Positions 33,278-43,405 are shown, counted from the stretch's first letter. The stretch is 64,000 nucleotides of DNA from Desulfovibrio litoralis DSM 11393 (GCF_900143255.1 NZ_FRDI01000014.1:1-64000), one strand, 5' to 3'. Translations and numbers: made by a program. The notes: generated by a model not told the origin, from the sequence alone.

Positions 33278-35548
33278 TTAACGATAATACAGGTTTTTAC
33301 CACCCATGGTTAAGAGAGCTTGTTGCAAGTTAAATCTCGCCTCACGTCTATCCCAAATACCTTGGATATGTCCTCTGTCCATCGCTTTAAAAACGTTGTG
33401 ATAATGCGGTGGAATTTGTAAACCCGTGGTTTCCGTAATAACACCATGCCCGGCAAAACCAATATTCGCCGAACGAATACCAAACTGATAAGGCGAACAA
33501 CCTAAGAAACTCGCAACAGGCCCGGCATAAGAATGAGTATCGTAAACAACAAGATATAAACCACCTGCGTCAATATAACGTCTAACCGCCATAGTACAAC
33601 GAGGCATTTGAATTACACCGTTAACACCTTCTTGAATACGAATTCCCGCAGTACCATGCACATAAGCTAAAAATGGCATACGTTTTTTTCTGGCACGTTC
33701 TGCGGCACGAATAAACTTCTCGCCTTCCGCAGCACCAACACTTCCGCCCCTAAATGTTCCGACAAAAAGAGCAACAACAAGCTTAATATCGTTGATACGA
33801 GCTTCAAAGGTAATACAACTGCTTTTTAAACCCGTGCGTTTTTTTGCTTCTGCGAGCTTTTCATCAAGCCCCGGAAACTTTAATGGGTTTCCTGCTTCTA
33901 ACTCTGAATTAAATTCAAAGATTGAACCAGCATCAAAAACGTTATTCATATACCACTGATATTCCATAGGAAAATGGTGTCCGCAATAAGAACAAACGCC
34001 TGCGAACTCTCCGTATAAATCAGGAGCCCAAGAGTCAAGACAACCGTAAACATGAGAGTTTGGGCAAGAAACCGCCTTGTCTTCTGTTGATTTCGGACTG
34101 ACATAGCTCCATTGCCCGCCCCTTTGTTGTTCTTCCATTGTCCAGTCTGACAACTCTGTCAACATACGAGCTTCGTCTTCTTTTTGTTTTGTGTTTTTAA
34201 GGTTAACGCTCTGAAGAAGTTTACGCCAAGGTGAACTTACTTTTTCAGTAATAACACGGGCTTCTGCTTCGATTTCTTCAAGGGCATAAGATATACGTTT
34301 TTGTTGTTTACGCATGATATCATACTTAAACATCGAGCCTATATCCCAGCTCAATTCATGGAAAAACGATTTCAGCTTTCTGTCTACGGGGCGACTATCT
34401 ATAGTCGCATTGCGAGACATCTTTAAAAACTTGCGGTGTCTTTTCATGACCAAACGTTCTTTAGCCGCAGTTGAAAGATTCCAACGCACCAAACAAACGT
34501 CTAAGTCTTCGGCTTCTCTGATATGTTTGCGACGACGACGCAAAATCATTCCACGAAACAGACCAAGACCACGATTGGAAAGATAAACTTCGTCTGTTGC
34601 TCTTAAAACTTCACGGCGTAAACTGCGGAAAAATTCATAATGATAGGTTCTTGCACCCAAATCAGGCTCTTCAAGAATACTATCGATATAACCTAAACGT
34701 AAGTTGTCATTAGCAGTAATATTTAGATTCATTGCACATTTTTCAATTAGCTCACTACTAGCTCGTTCTCCGGCTTTTAAGCGTCCTTCAATCGCCGCCC
34801 CGCCCTCAGGAGAGATAACCGAATAATAACCATGTGAAAACATTAAACGACGATCGCTTAAAGCAATAGCCTCGGCACCACCAGATCCGCCTTCTGAAAA
34901 GACAGCAATAACCGGAGTTTTTAAATTGCTCATTTCATAAAGGTTGCGGGCAATCTGTTGAGCCGCTCCCGGTGTATCTTCGATAGGGAACGCACCCGGA
35001 GTAAAGACATAAGTATGAATCGGAATATTCTCAGTTTCCGCAACTTTCATATATTGCAAAGCCTTAGCATTACCCCAAGGTTTAGCCGAACCACCGTTAC
35101 GAAACTCTTCGCCGTGTCCTTTTTCATGTCCAATAACCATAACAGCTTGGTTTATCGTTTTTTTCCCTTGCTTTCTGGTAACGTAAGCACGGGCAATCAA
35201 AACCGCCGGGTCAATACTGTGGTCTTCCAAACTTCCGATTTCAGTATAGTTATCGTAAACGTTTTCAAGAATATCTCTTAAAGTAATACGCTGAGGGTGG
35301 CGTACTATTCTAACTTTATCCATAGGAGTAAGTTCTGTTTCAAACTTACGCTCCATAAATACAAAAAATTCTTCTAAAGTATCTAAAGATTCTTTTTTTT
35401 GTTCGGGGCTTAAACCGTTATAGCGTTCTTTTGTTTCGTTTAAGCGAGATTCAAGAAGCCTTACCCCTTCTTCTTGTTTATTAGCAAAAATATCTTTTAT
35501 ATAAGTAAGTCTTTCTTGTAAGTGCTGGAGTTTTTTTTCTGTATCCAT
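33278..35548 (-). CDS. accDA: acetyl-CoA carboxylase carboxyltransferase, fused alpha and beta subunits
   Basis: 756 residues that combine both carboxyltransferase subunits in the order AccA then AccD. The AccA half shows RITLRDILENVYDNYTEIG, GHEKGHGEEFRNGGSA and SEGGSGGAEAIALSD. The AccD half begins with a zinc ribbon near residue 495 (CPNSHVYGC ... CSYCGHHF) and continues FVGTFRGGSVGAAEGEKF and the oxyanion region FLGCSPYQFGIRSANIGFAGHG. It transfers carboxyl from carboxybiotin to acetyl-CoA for fatty acid synthesis. In most bacteria accA and accD are separate; the fusion fixes their 1:1 ratio. It follows accC by 112 bp. No biotin carboxyl carrier gene is in the window. Confidence 0.93.
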   Translation of the reverse strand: MDTEKKLQHLQERLTYIKDIFANKQEEGVRLLESRLNETKERYNGLSPEQKKESLDTLEEFFVFMERKFETELTPMDKVRIVRHPQRITLRDILENVYDNYTEIGSLEDHSIDPAVLIARAYVTRKQGKKTINQAVMVIGHEKGHGEEFRNGGSAKPWGNAKALQYMKVAETENIPIHTYVFTPGAFPIEDTPGAAQQIARNLYEMSNLKTPVIAVFSEGGSGGAEAIALSDRRLMFSHGYYSVISPEGGAAIEGRLKAGERASSELIEKCAMNLNITANDNLRLGYIDSILEEPDLGARTYHYEFFRSLRREVLRATDEVYLSNRGLGLFRGMILRRRRKHIREAEDLDVCLVRWNLSTAAKERLVMKRHRKFLKMSRNATIDSRPVDRKLKSFFHELSWDIGSMFKYDIMRKQQKRISYALEEIEAEARVITEKVSSPWRKLLQSVNLKNTKQKEDEARMLTELSDWTMEEQQRGGQWSYVSPKSTEDKAVSCPNSHVYGCLDSWAPDLYGEFAGVCSYCGHHFPMEYQWYMNNVFDAGSIFEFNSELEAGNPLKFPGLDEKLAEAKKRTGLKSSCITFEARINDIKLVVALFVGTFRGGSVGAAEGEKFIRAAERARKKRMPFLAYVHGTAGIRIQEGVNGVIQMPRCTMAVRRYIDAGGLYLVVYDTHSYAGPVASFLGCSPYQFGIRSANIGFAGHGVITETTGLQIPPHYHNVFKAMDRGHIQGIWDRREARFNLQQALLTMGGKNLYYR

Positions 35549-35660
35549 AGATTACCTGCGGTATATATTTTATATAGGCTTAATCACAACATAAAATACA
35601 ATAAATTAATGATAAAACCGATTAGTATTGAATTAAGCTTAATACTGCAAAGGTGCAATA

Positions 35661-37094
35661 TTAATGTGCCGCTCCGTCAAATACCAAAATATCTGCTGTT
35701 TTTTGGCGTAAAAATTCGATATTTGACTTTAGCTCTTCGCCTTGGGCGTTAACGCCTTTAAGTTCAAGAGACTCTAAAAACTCAACCCCTCTGGCTTTAA
35801 CCTCTTCGAGGTCTTTACCCCAAACAATTCCAAGGGCAAGGTTAGGGTCAAATTCAGTAGGAATGTTATAAGGTTCAGAACGTGGAACATGAGTATACAT
35901 AGTCAACCAAGGTTTTTCAACCCAGTTAAAGCTATCGATACGCCCGACCCAAGGGGTAAACCTGTTAAACGGATCTTCGGCAATCAAGCGATATTCTATT
36001 CCAACGCCGTCAAAAGTAATATCTTCTTGAGTATAACCCAAAGGATCACCAAGACCTATACGAATTTGTTCGGCAATAATATCAACGTCGCCCTGACCTT
36101 TAATTTTAGAGATACGAGCAGAAACACCGTTTTCAACCTGAATACGAGTATTAACTTCCATTAAAAATGGCTGTCCGTCTCTGGTTACGATCCACTCCCA
36201 AGTTCCGACGTTATCATATTTAACTTTGCGTGCCATGGTGAGAGAGTGAGAAATAATATCATTTAATAGTGCGGTCGCATCAAATTGATAATTTAAAACA
36301 GAAGGGTCAAAACCGGGAGCAACTTCTATACGCTTTTGCAAACCGATACTTTGAATAGAACAGTTTCTTGTCCCAAAGTGAACGGGATTTTTACCACTGC
36401 GGTCGGAAACAACCTGCACCTCAAGGTGGTTAAAATCTTTAACTCTTTGTTCTATCAAAACGCCTTCGTCTTTAAACTGGCGTGCGGCATAGTTACGAAT
36501 ACGTCTATAAACAGATTTAAAAACGTCAATGTCATAAACTTCTTCAATGCCCATTCCGCCACCGCCGGCAGAAGCTTTAACCAAAACCAAGGGGCGTTTT
36601 ATCCCGTTATTGAGTTGAAACTCAAAAAGGCTACGAGCGATTTGTTCAGCTTCGGCTTCATCATAAATCGGTTTATCAGAGCCGGGAACAGTCGGAACAT
36701 TTAAACTTCTGGCCAAACGCTTTGTATTAATTTTATCGCCGAGCTCACGAATAACTTTCCATGACGGCCCGATAAAAATTAATTTCCGCTGTCTTTGAGT
36801 CGCTCTACGTGCAAAGCGATAATCTTCGGCAAAAAATCCATAGCCGGGGTGAATGGCGGTTGCTCCGCTTTCATCAGCAACAGAAAAAATCTCATTGGCA
36901 TCGTGATAAGACGAAACACGATAAAGACTTTTTTCTCCGCCAAATTCTTTTGCCAACTTCACATGCCCGGAAGCATAATCTTCGGCAGTATAAATACAAA
37001 CAAAAGGCAAACCCAATTTACGACATGCAGCCAAAATACGGGTTGCTATTTCTCCACGATTTGCGATTAATATTTTATGTTGGGTATCACTCAC
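35661..37094 (-). CDS. accC: biotin carboxylase
   Basis: ATP-grasp enzyme that carboxylates biotin on its carrier protein. 477 residues. KILIANRGEIATRILAACRKLG marks the N-terminal domain, ATAIHPGYGFFAEDYRFARRA the next conserved block, KASAGGGGMGI the ATP-binding loop, and FLMEVNTRIQVENGVSA the metal/substrate loop; the common form of the last is MNTRLQVEH, so the His-to-Asn change is notable. The partner carboxyltransferase lies 112 bp downstream, so this most likely works in acetyl-CoA carboxylase; a pyruvate or propionyl carboxylase role is less likely since there is no biotinyl or carboxyltransferase domain of those types nearby. Confidence 0.9.
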   Translation of the reverse strand: MSDTQHKILIANRGEIATRILAACRKLGLPFVCIYTAEDYASGHVKLAKEFGGEKSLYRVSSYHDANEIFSVADESGATAIHPGYGFFAEDYRFARRATQRQRKLIFIGPSWKVIRELGDKINTKRLARSLNVPTVPGSDKPIYDEAEAEQIARSLFEFQLNNGIKRPLVLVKASAGGGGMGIEEVYDIDVFKSVYRRIRNYAARQFKDEGVLIEQRVKDFNHLEVQVVSDRSGKNPVHFGTRNCSIQSIGLQKRIEVAPGFDPSVLNYQFDATALLNDIISHSLTMARKVKYDNVGTWEWIVTRDGQPFLMEVNTRIQVENGVSARISKIKGQGDVDIIAEQIRIGLGDPLGYTQEDITFDGVGIEYRLIAEDPFNRFTPWVGRIDSFNWVEKPWLTMYTHVPRSEPYNIPTEFDPNLALGIVWGKDLEEVKARGVEFLESLELKGVNAQGEELKSNIEFLRQKTADILVFDGAAH

Positions 37095-37477
37095 CCGGCA
37101 CCTCGTTAAATAAATTAAGACTTAATTTTTGTTTTTACGACTAAAACTTATTGATGTATAAATAAAAACGTCAACGCTCTGCTTAAAAGGTATCAATACA
37201 TGAGCAACAAAACTCACGCCTCAAACACGCTTAACCATTTTTTATTGATAAAAAAAACCTGACAAACACCACTCCAACCAAAGAGTTTAAGTTAAAAAAC
37301 CCATAAAATACTTATTGCTTGTCTTTCAGCCCTGATGATATTAACATATCATTATTATAAATTATCTTTAAATTCAAGCTTAAGATTGAGAGTTACCCAG
37401 AATAAAAAACAAACTTTATATTTTTATCAAATAAATCACAACACTTAAAAACTTATATATCAAAAAATCATATTAGT

Positions 37478-37507
37478 CCGACAACACCTTAAACCAGCCT
37501 TTATAAT
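37478..37507 (+). promoter_or_regulatory. possible promoter of punA
   Basis: A consensus TATAAT (37502-37507) with a weak CCGACA 18 bp upstream (37478-37483); start near 37514, 27 bases before the ATG. The rest of the 446-bp divergent gap 37095-37540 is AT-rich; I see no riboswitch, repeat copy or small gene in it. Confidence 0.45.
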
Positions 37508-37540
37508 AGTTCAATCTTTAATTTACACCTTGAGTAATTT

Positions 37541-38368
37541 ATGCAAAATTTTGAAAAAGTCCATAAGATAAGCCAAGAAATTCAAAAATTTCTGCCAAAC
37601 GGCTTTAAACCGACTATCGGAATTATTTTAGGAACGGGTCTTGGCGATTTAGCCGAGGTTTTAAACAATCGTACAGTTATAGAATATAAAATGCTGAGTG
37701 AAATGCCAAGGTCAACAACAAGCTCGCATAAAGGCTGTTTTATTTTCGGCGAAATCGGCGACGTAAAAATAGTCTTACAACAAGGGCGTGTTCACTTATA
37801 CGAAGGCTATACACCGGCCGAAGTATCAACCGGGGTCAGAGTAATGAACGCCCTCGGTGCAAACAATCTGATTGTAACCAACGCCGCCGGTTGCCTAAAC
37901 CCACATTGGAATACCGGCAGTATCATGCTCATTAAAGACCATATAAATTTTACGGGAACAAGCCCGCTTATCGGACATAACGACGATCAAAAAGGCTTAC
38001 GTTTTCCGGATATGTCTCAAAGCTATGATAAACAATATCAAGAGCTTGCTTTAAACACGGCACAAAGTCTTAAACTCAGAATTGAACAAGGCGTTTATCT
38101 TGGATTAAAGGGGCCGGAACTTGAAACTCCGGCTGAAACTCGCATGTATAGAAACTTTGGAGCCGATGCGGTCGGAATGTCAACAGTAATCGAAGTAATC
38201 GCCGCTCGCCACTTAAATATGAGAGTTTTGGGTTTTTCATGTCTCAGCAACAAAAACCTGCCTGATTGCATGAATGACGTTAGCTTAGAAGAAATTATCG
38301 AAAACACAAAAGAGATTGGAGCAAGGCTCAGTAAACTGCTTGAAAAACTTGTTGGAATAATTTCTTAA
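37541..38368 (+). CDS. punA: purine-nucleoside phosphorylase
   Basis: Splits purine nucleosides with phosphate for base salvage. 275 residues, the trimeric (mammalian-type, class I) family: GIILGTGLGDLAEVL (phosphate loop), STTSSHKGCFIFGEIG, QQGRVHLYEGYTPAEV, NAAGCLNPHWNTGSIMLIKD, and the base-site GLKGPELETPAETRMYRNFGAD. The usual GSGLG is GTGLG here. It is upstream of gcvH by 69 bp on the same strand but has no metabolic tie to glycine cleavage. Confidence 0.94.
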   Translation: MQNFEKVHKISQEIQKFLPNGFKPTIGIILGTGLGDLAEVLNNRTVIEYKMLSEMPRSTTSSHKGCFIFGEIGDVKIVLQQGRVHLYEGYTPAEVSTGVRVMNALGANNLIVTNAAGCLNPHWNTGSIMLIKDHINFTGTSPLIGHNDDQKGLRFPDMSQSYDKQYQELALNTAQSLKLRIEQGVYLGLKGPELETPAETRMYRNFGADAVGMSTVIEVIAARHLNMRVLGFSCLSNKNLPDCMNDVSLEEIIENTKEIGARLSKLLEKLVGIIS

Positions 38369-38383
38369 AAGTTTTATACTGCC

Positions 38384-38411
38384 TTGGTCGCTCAAATAAA
38401 ATAATTATAAC
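38384..38411 (+). promoter_or_regulatory. possible promoter of the gcv operon
   Basis: TTGGTC (38384-38389), 16 bp, TATAAC (38406-38411), about 27 bases before the gcvH ATG. No glycine riboswitch is visible in the 69-bp gap, and there is no room for a tandem one. Confidence 0.4.
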
Positions 38412-38437
38412 TATACAAGATAAAGGGAGAAATCATT

Positions 38438-38812
38438 ATGAATACACCAAAAGATCTACTTTATGCCGCCTCTCATGAATGGCTCAAAATCGAAGGGGAC
38501 GAAGCCCTTATCGGAATTACCGACTTTGCTCAAGAACAACTCGGAGACTTGACCTTTGCCGACTTACCGTCTATTGGTGCAAAGTTTAACGCCGGGCAAG
38601 AGTTTGGAAGCCTTGAATCGGTTAAAGCCGCCAGTGAAATTTATATGCCTGTTGCCGGAACAATTATCGCCGTTAACGAAACCCTTGAAGACAGCCCGGA
38701 ATTAATCAACTCTGATCCCTACACCGACGGTTGGCTAGTTCGCATCAAGCTTGATGCCAAACCCGAAGGTCTCTTAAGCGCCGAAGCTTACGAAGAAAGT
38801 GTAAACGCTTAA
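38438..38812 (+). CDS. gcvH: glycine cleavage system H protein
   Basis: Lipoyl carrier that shuttles the aminomethyl group between P, T and L proteins. 124 residues with the lipoylated lysine at K63 in [38 protein letters not shown] at the N-terminus and [15 protein letters not shown] at the C-terminus are typical. GGGAG lies eight bases before the ATG. First gene of gcvH-gcvPA-gcvPB-lpdA. Confidence 0.97.
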   Translation: MNTPKDLLYAASHEWLKIEGDEALIGITDFAQEQLGDLTFADLPSIGAKFNAGQEFGSLESVKAASEIYMPVAGTIIAVNETLEDSPELINSDPYTDGWLVRIKLDAKPEGLLSAEAYEESVNA

Positions 38813-38876
38813 ACGCTGTTTTTAACCTCAAAAAATTCCTCTAAATAACTACCTGCCCAAAGCTTCAGGAGTCAAT

Positions 38877-40211
38877 ATGCCTTTTATTCCACACACACCC
38901 GCCGAATTAAAGGAAATGTTAAACTTTATCGGCGTTAATAACCTAGAAGATCTTTTTGCCGAAATTCCACAAACCTTGCGTCCTAAGAGCTTTAACCTGC
39001 CAAACGGTTTAAGCGAAATGGAAACTATGGATAAGTTTACGGAACTTGCGTCAAAAAACGATATTCAACTTAGCTCGTTTTTGGGAGGCGGTTTTTATAA
39101 CCGCTATATTCCCCATATTATTGACACTTTAAGCGGACGAGGCGAATTTCTAACCTCTTATACTCCGTATCAACCCGAAGCCTCTCAAGGTACTCTGCAA
39201 GCTATCTTTGAATATCAAAGTGTTATCGCAAGATTGTTTGAACTCGATTACGCCAACGCTTCAGTTTATGACGGCGGAACGGCTCTTTTTGAAGCCGCAA
39301 TGATGGCAGTAAGAGCAAGCAAAAAAACACGCCTTGTGATTGATTCCTCGGTTAACCCGCTTTATCGCCAAATGCTTCAAACCCTAACCGCAAACCTTGA
39401 GCTTGAACTTGTTACGGTTGAACATAGCAACGGAGAGCCAAATTTAGAGGCATTAGCTAAAGCCGTTAACGACAAAACAGCCGCATTAATCGTACAAAAC
39501 CCAAACTTTTTTGGAGTAATAAGCGACTTTAGCGAATTGTTTGCCGTCAACAAAAAACAAGGTGGATATAATATCATTGCAAGCGACCCGATCATGCAAT
39601 CAATTTTAAAAACTCCGGGTGAAATGAAGGCGGATATTGCCGTCGCCGAAGGACAAAGCCTTGGCTTACCCCTTTCTTTCGGCGGACCTTACCTTGGAAT
39701 AATGGCGTGTACAAAAGACTTAATACGCCAAATGCCGGGGCGTATAGTCGGACGCACAAGTGATACTGATGGACGCACGGGTTATGTTTTAACCCTACAA
39801 GCCAGAGAGCAACATATCCGCAGAGCCAAGGCAACCTCAAATATTTGTTCCAATCAGGCTTTATGCGCTTTAAGGGCTGTTATTTATATTTGTTTAAACG
39901 GTTCAGAAGGGCTTGAACGTACTGCCTTAAACTCCATGCAAAATATGCGTTTGGTTGAAGAAAAGCTCTTAAAAATTAAGGGAATAAAGCGTTTAAATCA
40001 AGCCCCTTACGCCAATGAAGTAGCCTTTGTTTTACCAAAAGATGCCGAAGCGGTTTATAATACGCTCGCAAAGGAAAAGTGCCTGCCGGGTTTAGCCGTA
40101 AAACGTTGGTATAAAAACATGGATAATGTTTTATTGGTTTGTGCTACCGAAAAAACCACCGCCAAAGACATTGAGCTTTTAAGCCGTCTTTTGACTGAGT
40201 GTTTAAAATAA
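38877..40211 (+). CDS. gcvPA: glycine dehydrogenase (decarboxylating) subunit 1
   Basis: N-terminal half of the two-subunit P protein. 444 residues, as usual for GcvPA. It starts FIPHTPAELKEMLNFIGVNN and has FLGGGFYNRYIPHIIDTLSG, YTPYQPEASQGTLQAIFEYQ and LPLSFGGPYLGIMACTKDLI. It lacks the PLP lysine, which is on GcvPB. CAGGAG lies before the ATG. Second gene of the gcv operon, 64 bp after gcvH and 126 bp before gcvPB. Confidence 0.97.
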   Translation: MPFIPHTPAELKEMLNFIGVNNLEDLFAEIPQTLRPKSFNLPNGLSEMETMDKFTELASKNDIQLSSFLGGGFYNRYIPHIIDTLSGRGEFLTSYTPYQPEASQGTLQAIFEYQSVIARLFELDYANASVYDGGTALFEAAMMAVRASKKTRLVIDSSVNPLYRQMLQTLTANLELELVTVEHSNGEPNLEALAKAVNDKTAALIVQNPNFFGVISDFSELFAVNKKQGGYNIIASDPIMQSILKTPGEMKADIAVAEGQSLGLPLSFGGPYLGIMACTKDLIRQMPGRIVGRTSDTDGRTGYVLTLQAREQHIRRAKATSNICSNQALCALRAVIYICLNGSEGLERTALNSMQNMRLVEEKLLKIKGIKRLNQAPYANEVAFVLPKDAEAVYNTLAKEKCLPGLAVKRWYKNMDNVLLVCATEKTTAKDIELLSRLLTECLK

Positions 40212-40337
40212 TTTTTTAATAAAAAACAATAAAATATCTTGCACCCCAAAATATAAAACTTGCTCGTTTTTTGTAATAACCGAATAAACATTTTGGCTTC
40301 AAAAATAAAAAAACAAGCAAGCATGAGGTTTGAACTT

Positions 40338-41777
40338 ATGAAAACTGTCTTTGAAAAATCAGTAAAAGGACGCTTGGGAAATATCACAAAAAAGCCTGAA
40401 AAAACCGCAAAAGACTTATTACCAGAATCTTTGTTGCGTCAAAATAAAGCACGTTTACCTGAGTTGTCTGAACTTGACGTAATGCGTCATTTTACCGAAC
40501 TATCTCGCTTAAACTTTTCTGTAGACAATAATTTTTATCCGCTCGGTTCTTGCACAATGAAGTATAACCCTCGCTTTGCCGATCTTGCTTCTTCTTTACC
40601 GGGCTTTGCCAATATCCACCCTTTTGCGGCTGAATTTGAAAGCTCCGCTCCTTTTACCCAAGGGGCTTTGGAAGCGGTCTGGACTTTAGAAACCCTGCTC
40701 AATGAATTAACAGGTATGAAAGCCTTTTCTTTACAACCCATGGCGGGAGCTCAAGGCGAACTTACGGGAATTATGCTGATTGCCGCTTATCATAGACACA
40801 AAGGCAATAAAAAAACCAAGGTTATTTGCCCCGATTCCGCCCACGGAACAAACCCCGCAACCGCCGCACTCGCAGGTTATGAGGTTGTAAATATCCCTTC
40901 AAAAGACGGTATTATTGACCCAAGTATCTTAGCCACAGTCTTAGATGATGATGTTGCCGCTTTAATGATGACTTGTCCGAATACGCTCGGTTTATTTGAA
41001 AAAAATCTGCCTGAAATTGTTGAATTATTAAGATCTAAAGATGCACTTTTATATTATGATGGTGCAAATTTTAATGCAATTATGGGAAAAATGCGAGTCG
41101 GAGATGCGGGCTTTGACGTTGTTCACCTAAACCTTCACAAAACCATGGGAACCCCACATGGCGGTGGCGGTCCCGGTGCCGGTCCCGTTGGTGTAATCGA
41201 AAAACTTATTCCTTTTTTACCGACACCAAGAGTACAAAAAACTAAAGACAATCATTTTTATTTAGAACAAACATCAGAATTAAGCATAGGCAAAGTAGCT
41301 CCTTTCCATGGAAATTTTGCCGTTTGTTTAAGAGCGTTGGCATATATTTTACGCCTCGGAAAAGAAGGTTTAACCAGAGCGTCTGAATACGCTGTTTTAA
41401 ACGCTAACTATTTAAGGGTTGCTTTGGAAAAAGTTTTGGAAATTCCTTATAATAGAATCTGTATGCACGAGTTTGTTGCTTCGGCAGTAAATTATAAAGA
41501 CGTAAAAGCCCTTGATATTGCCAAAGCCATGCTTGATCAAAATATCCACGCTCCAACAATTTATTTTCCGCTTATTGTTAAAGAATGTATGATGTTTGAA
41601 CCCACAGAAACAGAAAGCAAAGACACGTTGGACAGACTTATACAAGTTTTATCTGATATTGCCGTGATTGCTGAGAAAAACCCTCAACAATTACACGACG
41701 CTCCGCAAAACTTACCTCGTAAGCGAATGGACGAAACAAAAGCCGCTCGGGATATGGTGTTGACCTATGAACTGTGA
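40338..41777 (+). CDS. gcvPB: glycine dehydrogenase (decarboxylating) subunit 2
   Basis: PLP-carrying half of P protein; decarboxylates glycine and passes the aminomethyl to GcvH. From ATG 40338 the product is 479 residues. The Schiff-base lysine is K268 in VVHLNLHKTMGTPHGGGGPG. FYPLGSCTMKYNPR near the N-terminus and CPDSAHGTNPATAALAGYEV are family hallmarks. The ATG at 40338 has GAGG eight bases upstream and begins MKTVFEKSVKGRLG like relatives; earlier in-frame starts (40260, 40323) lack both. Its end overlaps lpdA by 11 bp. Confidence 0.96.
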   Translation: MKTVFEKSVKGRLGNITKKPEKTAKDLLPESLLRQNKARLPELSELDVMRHFTELSRLNFSVDNNFYPLGSCTMKYNPRFADLASSLPGFANIHPFAAEFESSAPFTQGALEAVWTLETLLNELTGMKAFSLQPMAGAQGELTGIMLIAAYHRHKGNKKTKVICPDSAHGTNPATAALAGYEVVNIPSKDGIIDPSILATVLDDDVAALMMTCPNTLGLFEKNLPEIVELLRSKDALLYYDGANFNAIMGKMRVGDAGFDVVHLNLHKTMGTPHGGGGPGAGPVGVIEKLIPFLPTPRVQKTKDNHFYLEQTSELSIGKVAPFHGNFAVCLRALAYILRLGKEGLTRASEYAVLNANYLRVALEKVLEIPYNRICMHEFVASAVNYKDVKALDIAKAMLDQNIHAPTIYFPLIVKECMMFEPTETESKDTLDRLIQVLSDIAVIAEKNPQQLHDAPQNLPRKRMDETKAARDMVLTYEL

Positions 41778-43128
41778 TCTTGCAATTATCGGTGCCGGAG
41801 CGGCAGGCATTAAAGCCGCTCAAGTCGCCGCCGAAAAAGGTTTAAAAGTTGTCTTGATAGAAAGAGGATTTATCGGAGGAACCTGTTTAAACTCCGGTTG
41901 TGTTCCCACTAAACACCTGCTTTCTCAAACGGATTTTTTAAAACAATTAAATTATCAACAACAAGACAAACTTGAACATTCTTTAATGAATTATGATTTA
42001 ATAAAAATTCAGCAAAGAAAAGATGAACTGATTGCAATATTGCGACAAGAAACAGCGGAAAGACTTGAAGCTTTGGGTGTAATCATCTTAAAAGGCAAAG
42101 CAAATTTTATCAAAACAAATAAATTAAACATAGTCTTATCAGGTGAAAATCAAGAGCTAAGTTTTAAAAACGCAATAATTGCAACCGGAAGTGCTCCGGT
42201 TGCCCTTCCCAATATTCGCCCCGATGGCGGTTCTGTTCTCGCATCATCAAGTATTATCAACCTTAAAAAAGCACCAAAAGACCTGATTATTTTAGGAGGC
42301 GGGGCAATAGGAATTGAACTTGGTTCTTTTTTTCATCGCCTTGGAACAAAAATTATCATGGTAGAAGGACGAGATAGAATAGCCGCCACCGAAGAACCTA
42401 CAATAAGTGAAAGATTAAGCAAACAACTAATTGAAAAGGGTTGGGAACTACATATCGGAAAGCCAGTCGTATCGCTTGTAACGGTTGATGATGAAAGCGT
42501 TTTAACCTTTGCAGACGGAAATCAACTAAAAGCGGAGTTTTCTTTGGTTGCAATAGGAAGAAAACCTCTTAGTCAAGGGCTTGGACTTGAAGAAATTGGT
42601 ATAAACCTCAATCAACGAGGTTTTATCGAAACCGACGAAAATTGCACTTCAAATATTCCTAATATTTACGCTATCGGCGATGTTAATGGCAAAATAATGA
42701 TGGCACATATCGCAGAACAACAAGCGATGATCGCTGTTAACCACATATTAAAAGAGCACACAGATTACAAGATTAAACACGTTTCAAGCTGTATTTACGG
42801 AGATATAGAGTTAATAAAAGTAGGCAACTCGGTCGCCGAACTAAAAACACAAGGAAAAACCGTTCAAATATCAACAGCCGAATTTAAAGACAATATCTTT
42901 GCAAAATGTTTGGGAGAAAATGACGCTTTTGTTCAAATCGCCTGGGTCAACGATAAAATTGCATCTATTTCGGCTATTGGTCAAAACGTATCTCATTTAA
43001 TCACGCAAGCAATTATCTTGGTAAATAAAGAATTTACGAAAGACGATATGCAAAAAATCTTCCTACCTGTACCGATATTTGACGAAACACTCAAAACCGC
43101 AATTTTAAATAAAAGGCAACAAGCCTAA
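41767..43128 (+). CDS. lpdA: dihydrolipoyl dehydrogenase (L protein)
   Basis: FAD disulfide oxidoreductase that reoxidises dihydrolipoyl-GcvH with NAD. 453 residues. The redox pair C40/C45 is in GGTCLNSGCVPTKHLL, a Ser-for-Val variant of the common CLNVGC. FAD site DLAIIGAGAAGIKAAQVAAE, NAD site LIILGGGAIGIELGSFFHRLG, and the second FAD motif IPNIYAIGDVNG are present. The C-terminal His-Glu pair that the family needs is not obvious: HxxxxE is not where I expect it in the last 30 residues. The 11-bp overlap with gcvPB implies translational coupling and a role in glycine cleavage rather than pyruvate dehydrogenase. Confidence 0.92.
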   Translation: MNCDLAIIGAGAAGIKAAQVAAEKGLKVVLIERGFIGGTCLNSGCVPTKHLLSQTDFLKQLNYQQQDKLEHSLMNYDLIKIQQRKDELIAILRQETAERLEALGVIILKGKANFIKTNKLNIVLSGENQELSFKNAIIATGSAPVALPNIRPDGGSVLASSSIINLKKAPKDLIILGGGAIGIELGSFFHRLGTKIIMVEGRDRIAATEEPTISERLSKQLIEKGWELHIGKPVVSLVTVDDESVLTFADGNQLKAEFSLVAIGRKPLSQGLGLEEIGINLNQRGFIETDENCTSNIPNIYAIGDVNGKIMMAHIAEQQAMIAVNHILKEHTDYKIKHVSSCIYGDIELIKVGNSVAELKTQGKTVQISTAEFKDNIFAKCLGENDAFVQIAWVNDKIASISAIGQNVSHLITQAIILVNKEFTKDDMQKIFLPVPIFDETLKTAILNKRQQA

Positions 43129-43320
43129 AGTTTTACACAACAACAAATATTTTACTAAAAAAATAAAATAAAACGTAATAAATAATTTATTTGATTTTTA
43201 TCTAAATAATTGCAAAAAAAATACTTTTATCATTAAATAAGTTGTGGTAATAACAAAAACATTCGTAAAGCATTTTTTTACTACTCAAACTAAAATAAAA
43301 AAATCAAGATGAGATATTTC

Positions 43321-43349
43321 TTGCTTTTTTGTTTTACTTAGGGTAATTT
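43321..43349 (+). promoter_or_regulatory. promoter of the VWA-OmpA gene
   Basis: TTGCTT (43321-43326), 17 bp, TAATTT (43344-43349); start near 43356 gives a ~50-nt leader with GGAGGAAG before the ATG. Confidence 0.55.
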
Positions 43350-43405
43350 TCAAAGTGCATAGGTAAACTGATAGATTAGAAAGTTTAATAAATTGGAGGA
43401 AGCTT

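Noticed and set aside
38369-38437. Glycine riboswitch before gcvH
   Set aside because: The gap is 69 bp and lacks the conserved glycine aptamer core.
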